64,000 bases of DNA, taken from contig CALXOV010000026.1 in the NCBI GenBank assembly GCA_944390105.1, forward strand, positions 24,200 through 88,199. Reading direction: 5' to 3'. This DNA is from an uncultured Succinivibrionaceae bacterium. GTDB lineage: Bacteria > Pseudomonadota > Gammaproteobacteria > Enterobacterales > Succinivibrionaceae. Positions 61,415 to 64,000 of this stretch are shown here, one piece after another. The translations under genes were made by a program, and so were the position numbers. The notes beneath the pieces are model-generated. The model had not been told where the DNA came from. It did not search any database and was given only the letters and a program-made list of their open reading frames with translations. Every line of letters begins with the position of its first letter. Position 1 is the stretch's first letter.

Positions 61415-62509
61415 ATGTCAAAGGTCAATCTAAAACTTAGCGTCGGGGCGAGCGCTTTAAGTGCCGTGCTAATGTGCTATTCGTCAGCTTGGGCCATGCA
61501 GCCTGTTACCATTATTGATCAGGGGGTTTTTGCCGCTGGCGGAACAGTGATTGAGGCGAAAACAACTTTCGATCCATACCATCCTACAGCAGCCGGACAG
61601 ACGCTACACGGCGATCACACTGTGGTGCATTATCAGGTGCCGCAGAATCCTCGTCAGTATCCGATCATGTTTTTGCATGGCGCCGGTCAGCACACGCGTA
61701 CTTGGGATACCACCCCTGATGGGCGGGATGGTTTTCGCAATCTTTTTTTAGAGGACGGCTATCCGGTATATTTGATTAATGAGCCGCATACTGCCGATGC
61801 TGGACGTGCTACCGTCACGCACACTATTAAGGCAACACCTGATGATCAGTTTTGGTATGGTCAGTTCCGTATGGGGCTGTGGCCGAATTTTTATGAAGGC
61901 AGCGTTTTCCCCCAAGACAAGGAGTCAATGGAACAATTCTTTCGGCAAATGACGCCGGATACTGCACCTTTTGATGTGTCGGTTGAAGCAGCGGCAATTA
62001 CTGCAGCTATGGAACGGGTCGGTGATAATATTTTGGTGACGCATTCGCGCGGCTGCAGCGTAGGTTGGGCCGTCGGTATGCACAGCGATCATGTCAAGGG
62101 TTTGGTTGCGTATGAGCCGGGTATGCGCTTCCCCTTCCCGCGGGGTGAAGCGCCGCAGGCTATCCCCAATGCCGGATTCTTTGGGCCAAATCAGCCCGTT
62201 GAGGTTTCTTCAGAGGAGTTTGCAAACCTAACGCGTTATCCGATTGTTATCTATTATGGCGATTTTATTCCCAAGACGGTCACTGACAATCCTTATCAGG
62301 ATTACTGGCGCGCTGCGCTGCAAATGGCGCGTGAGTTTGCCGCTTGCATTAATCGCCATGGCGGTGATGCGCAAGTGATTGAGCTGCCTGAGCTGGGAAT
62401 TAAGGGCAATTCGCACTTCCCGTTTGCCGAAAAGAACAATGTGCAAGTTGCTCAGGTACTTAAAGATTGGCTTGAGTACAAACAGTTAACTGCGCGTGCG
62501 CAACCGTAG
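61415..62509 (+). CDS. Exported alpha/beta-hydrolase (esterase 713-like)
   Basis: 364 residues with a signal peptide (cleavage near AWA). Motifs: FLHGAGQHTRTWDTTPDGRD (oxyanion region), nucleophile Ser in VTHSRGCSVGWA and a late His in NSHFPFAEKNN. The order and spacing resemble the Bacillus esterase 713 group; natural substrates of these are poorly known. ATG at 61415 has GAGGG about 8 bases upstream. Confidence 0.82.
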   Translation: MSKVNLKLSVGASALSAVLMCYSSAWAMQPVTIIDQGVFAAGGTVIEAKTTFDPYHPTAAGQTLHGDHTVVHYQVPQNPRQYPIMFLHGAGQHTRTWDTTPDGRDGFRNLFLEDGYPVYLINEPHTADAGRATVTHTIKATPDDQFWYGQFRMGLWPNFYEGSVFPQDKESMEQFFRQMTPDTAPFDVSVEAAAITAAMERVGDNILVTHSRGCSVGWAVGMHSDHVKGLVAYEPGMRFPFPRGEAPQAIPNAGFFGPNQPVEVSSEEFANLTRYPIVIYYGDFIPKTVTDNPYQDYWRAALQMAREFAACINRHGGDAQVIELPELGIKGNSHFPFAEKNNVQVAQVLKDWLEYKQLTARAQP

Positions 62510-62618
62510 CAATCAATTGTACTACTGGTCTGAGGACAGGCATGCAATCTTCTGTTTTTAGGCAAAAATTTACAGCGACCGCTCGTTGTGTGTAGGGTGT
62601 GTTAATTTGAGGTAAACG

Positions 62619-63617
62619 ATGGAAAAAAGAATTTTAGGCGACTTACAGGTTAGCGCTATCGGTTTTGGCTGTATGGGTTTGACTCATGGTTATCCGCCGT
62701 TTTTGACCGATAGTGAGGCAGTGAAGTTAATCCATGAGGTTTTAGCTTCAGGCTGTAACTTTTTAGATACGGCTGAAATCTATGGTCCTTATACCGATGA
62801 AATTGTGGTCGGTAAGGCTATACGCGATCGCCGCGATCAAGTGATCTTAGCCACTAAGTTCGGCTTTGACTTCTCCGCCGATGCGCTGCGGCAGGCGGGA
62901 ATACCTACTGCGTTAGATAGTCGACCGGCTACTATCATCAAAGCCTTAGAGGGATCGCTTAAGCGACTGCAGACCGATTATGTCGATCTGTACTATCAGC
63001 ATCGCTATGATCCCAAGGTTCCGATCGAGGAAGTGGCGCAGACCATGCAAAAGCTCATCGATGAAGGCAAAATTCGCCATTGGGGTTTGTCTGAGGCACC
63101 GGCTGAAATCATTGAACGAGCCAATGCTGTGTGCAAAGTTACTGCCGTGCAAAATGATTTCTCACTATGGTATCGCGGCCATGAGCATACTATTCTTCCG
63201 CTGTGCCGGCGTCTGCATATCGGATTGGTGGCATTCAGCCCGTTGGGTAAAGGGGTTTTAGCATTAAAGAAAGGGCAAACGCTGCAGCTGCGGCCGGATG
63301 ATGCTCGTCATTTCTTCCCGCGGCTTAACAACGAGAATTTAGAGCACAATATGGCTTTGGTTGCGGTGGTGCAGGATTATGCCGCACGTTTTGGCCTGAG
63401 CCCTGCTTAGTTGGCTTTAGCATGGATTTTGCATCAAGACCCTTGCATTGTGCCGATTCCTGGAACGAAGAATAGTGCGCGCTTACAGGAAAATCTCAGC
63501 GCGACAGAGGTTAATTTAACTTTGGGTCAATGGGATGATTTCCAAAAAGCTGTTGATGATATCAAGCTTATTGGCGAACGCTATTCAGGCAGTATGGCTA
63601 AATTAGTGGAAAAGTAA
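62619..63617 (+). pseudogene. Aldo/keto reductase interrupted by one amber codon
   Basis: The frame encodes a full AKR: ILGDLQVSAIGFGCMGLTHG, NFLDTAEIYGPYTDE (Asp, Tyr), ATKFGF (Lys), DYVDLYYQHRYDP (His) and GLSEAPAE. It stops at TAG (63408-63410) in SPA*LALAWILHQDP, where relatives have SPAQLALAW, so CAG became TAG. The same frame continues to 63617 with IPGTKNSARLQENL, the cofactor-binding end. Without that end the protein should not bind NADPH. A suppressed or readthrough product remains possible. Confidence 0.85.
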
Positions 63618-63704
63618 TGCATGGTACGATGCAAACTAAAGCCCAAGTTGCGTATTACAGCATGATGCTAAACTCCACTTCCTCGTAAGTGCGGGGATAA
63701 GTGA

Positions 63705-63740
63705 CCCGATCGACTATAATGCAGCCGATTGGGTTTTTTT
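63705..63740 (+). terminator. Terminator after the reductase
   Basis: CCCGATCG (63705-63712) pairs with CGATTGGG (63726-63733, one G-T), followed by seven T. Confidence 0.8.
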
Positions 63741-64000
63741 ATGCAGGAGAGGTTGTGCCATGACTATAACTAAATGCCGTGAAATTCCCTATGCTTTTAG
63801 CGTAGGGATGAAAGCGGCAGGGGGTGGCTATTAGGGTTACCCCCGGTTTATGAAAAATAGTTATGGTTCTTGGGGGCAGATAGCCCTCAATTTTTGCCCA
63901 GCCGCCATTGAGTATACTATTTAGTATCCGACTGGTAAATTTTTAGGTTTTGGAACTTAATTAGTCTTTTTCTCTCCAAAATCGACGCTATTTTGCCTCA
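63741..64000 (+). other. Hairpin-rich end of the window
   Basis: No gene called. CCCTATGC/GCGTAGGG (63787-63807) and GGGGGT/ACCCCC (63820-63844) are two strong adjacent hairpins. A short frame (ATG at 63761, KCREIPYAFSVGMKAAGGGY) spans them. The arrangement recalls another IS200/IS605 right end, but it shares no sequence with the four-copy repeat. Confidence 0.3.

Noticed and set aside
1..64000. CRISPR arrays or cas genes
   Set aside because: No regularly spaced direct repeats; the only arrays are the integrase-proximal motifs, whose spacing is irregular.

Overview
This window is chromosomal DNA from a facultatively or strictly anaerobic, flagellated gammaproteobacterium. The gene orders miaB-phoH-ybeY-corC-lnt next to leuS and def-fmt-rsmB-trkA are classical gammaproteobacterial arrangements. 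The fermentative genes (pflB/pflA, a class III fructose-bisphosphatase, an iron alcohol dehydrogenase, glgX), one chemoreceptor and many degraded IS200/IS605 (TnpB) remnants fit an intestinal member of the Succinivibrionaceae/Anaerobiospirillum type. That assignment is an inference from content, not a database result.

Layout. 1-4.2 kb: start of leuS (leaving the window), a periplasmic L,D-transpeptidase, and a large surface-type protein that looks like an autotransporter passenger with a C-terminal membrane anchor instead of a beta-barrel. 4.3-10.1 kb (minus strand): lnt, corC, ybeY, phoH, miaB, serving lipoprotein acylation, rRNA maturation and tRNA modification. 10.1-12.2 kb: a Fic toxin with a previously untracked 51-residue antitoxin, a TnpB-associated repeat, a periplasmic OB-fold protein and a lipoprotein. 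12.4-14.7 kb: a tRNA-Gln/Gln/Met operon followed by an integrase with an array of GGGGTAAG motifs and a decayed hicBA pair, a tRNA-linked islet. 15-24.7 kb: Fe-ADH, rlmKL with a long basic tail, uup, rnm, an SDR, and class III fbp. 24.7-28.6 kb: long AT-rich leader, then pflB and pflA separated by a terminator. 28.7-36.2 kb: a small gene with a candidate Fur box, a Gfo/Idh/MocA oxidoreductase, a second TnpB-end relic, an acidic EYVY-repeat membrane protein, glgX, and an NAD synthase whose glutaminase domain has lost catalytic residues. 36.5-40.4 kb: gnd, an RpiR regulator, then a pseudogene patch (TnpB C-terminus, acetyltransferase, HAD phosphatase) bounded by poly-G/C tracts. 40.4-46.9 kb: MCP, pdxB, purT, a DUF4250 gene, a protein that aligns with exonuclease I but lacks its DEDD residues, and sodB. 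47-56.1 kb: rnt, a topoisomerase-type zinc-finger protein, def, fmt, rsmB, trkA, trkH and a Lon-like protease. 56.4-59.3 kb: brnQ between two copies of the same repeat and two tRNA-Asn genes. 59.5-64 kb: tnpB N-terminal fragment, LysR regulator divergent from a cupin lipoprotein, an exported esterase and an aldo/keto reductase broken by one amber codon.

The most unusual items are: (i) a four-copy ~185-bp repeat with two hairpins that covary between copies and that continues from TnpB C-terminal codons, i.e. orphan omega-RNA-like right ends; (ii) the catalytically emptied exonuclease I paralogue co-transcribed with DUF4250; (iii) the membrane-anchored passenger protein; (iv) the NAD synthase with a degenerate glutaminase half; (v) the Fic toxin and antitoxin held in one reading frame by a single stop codon.
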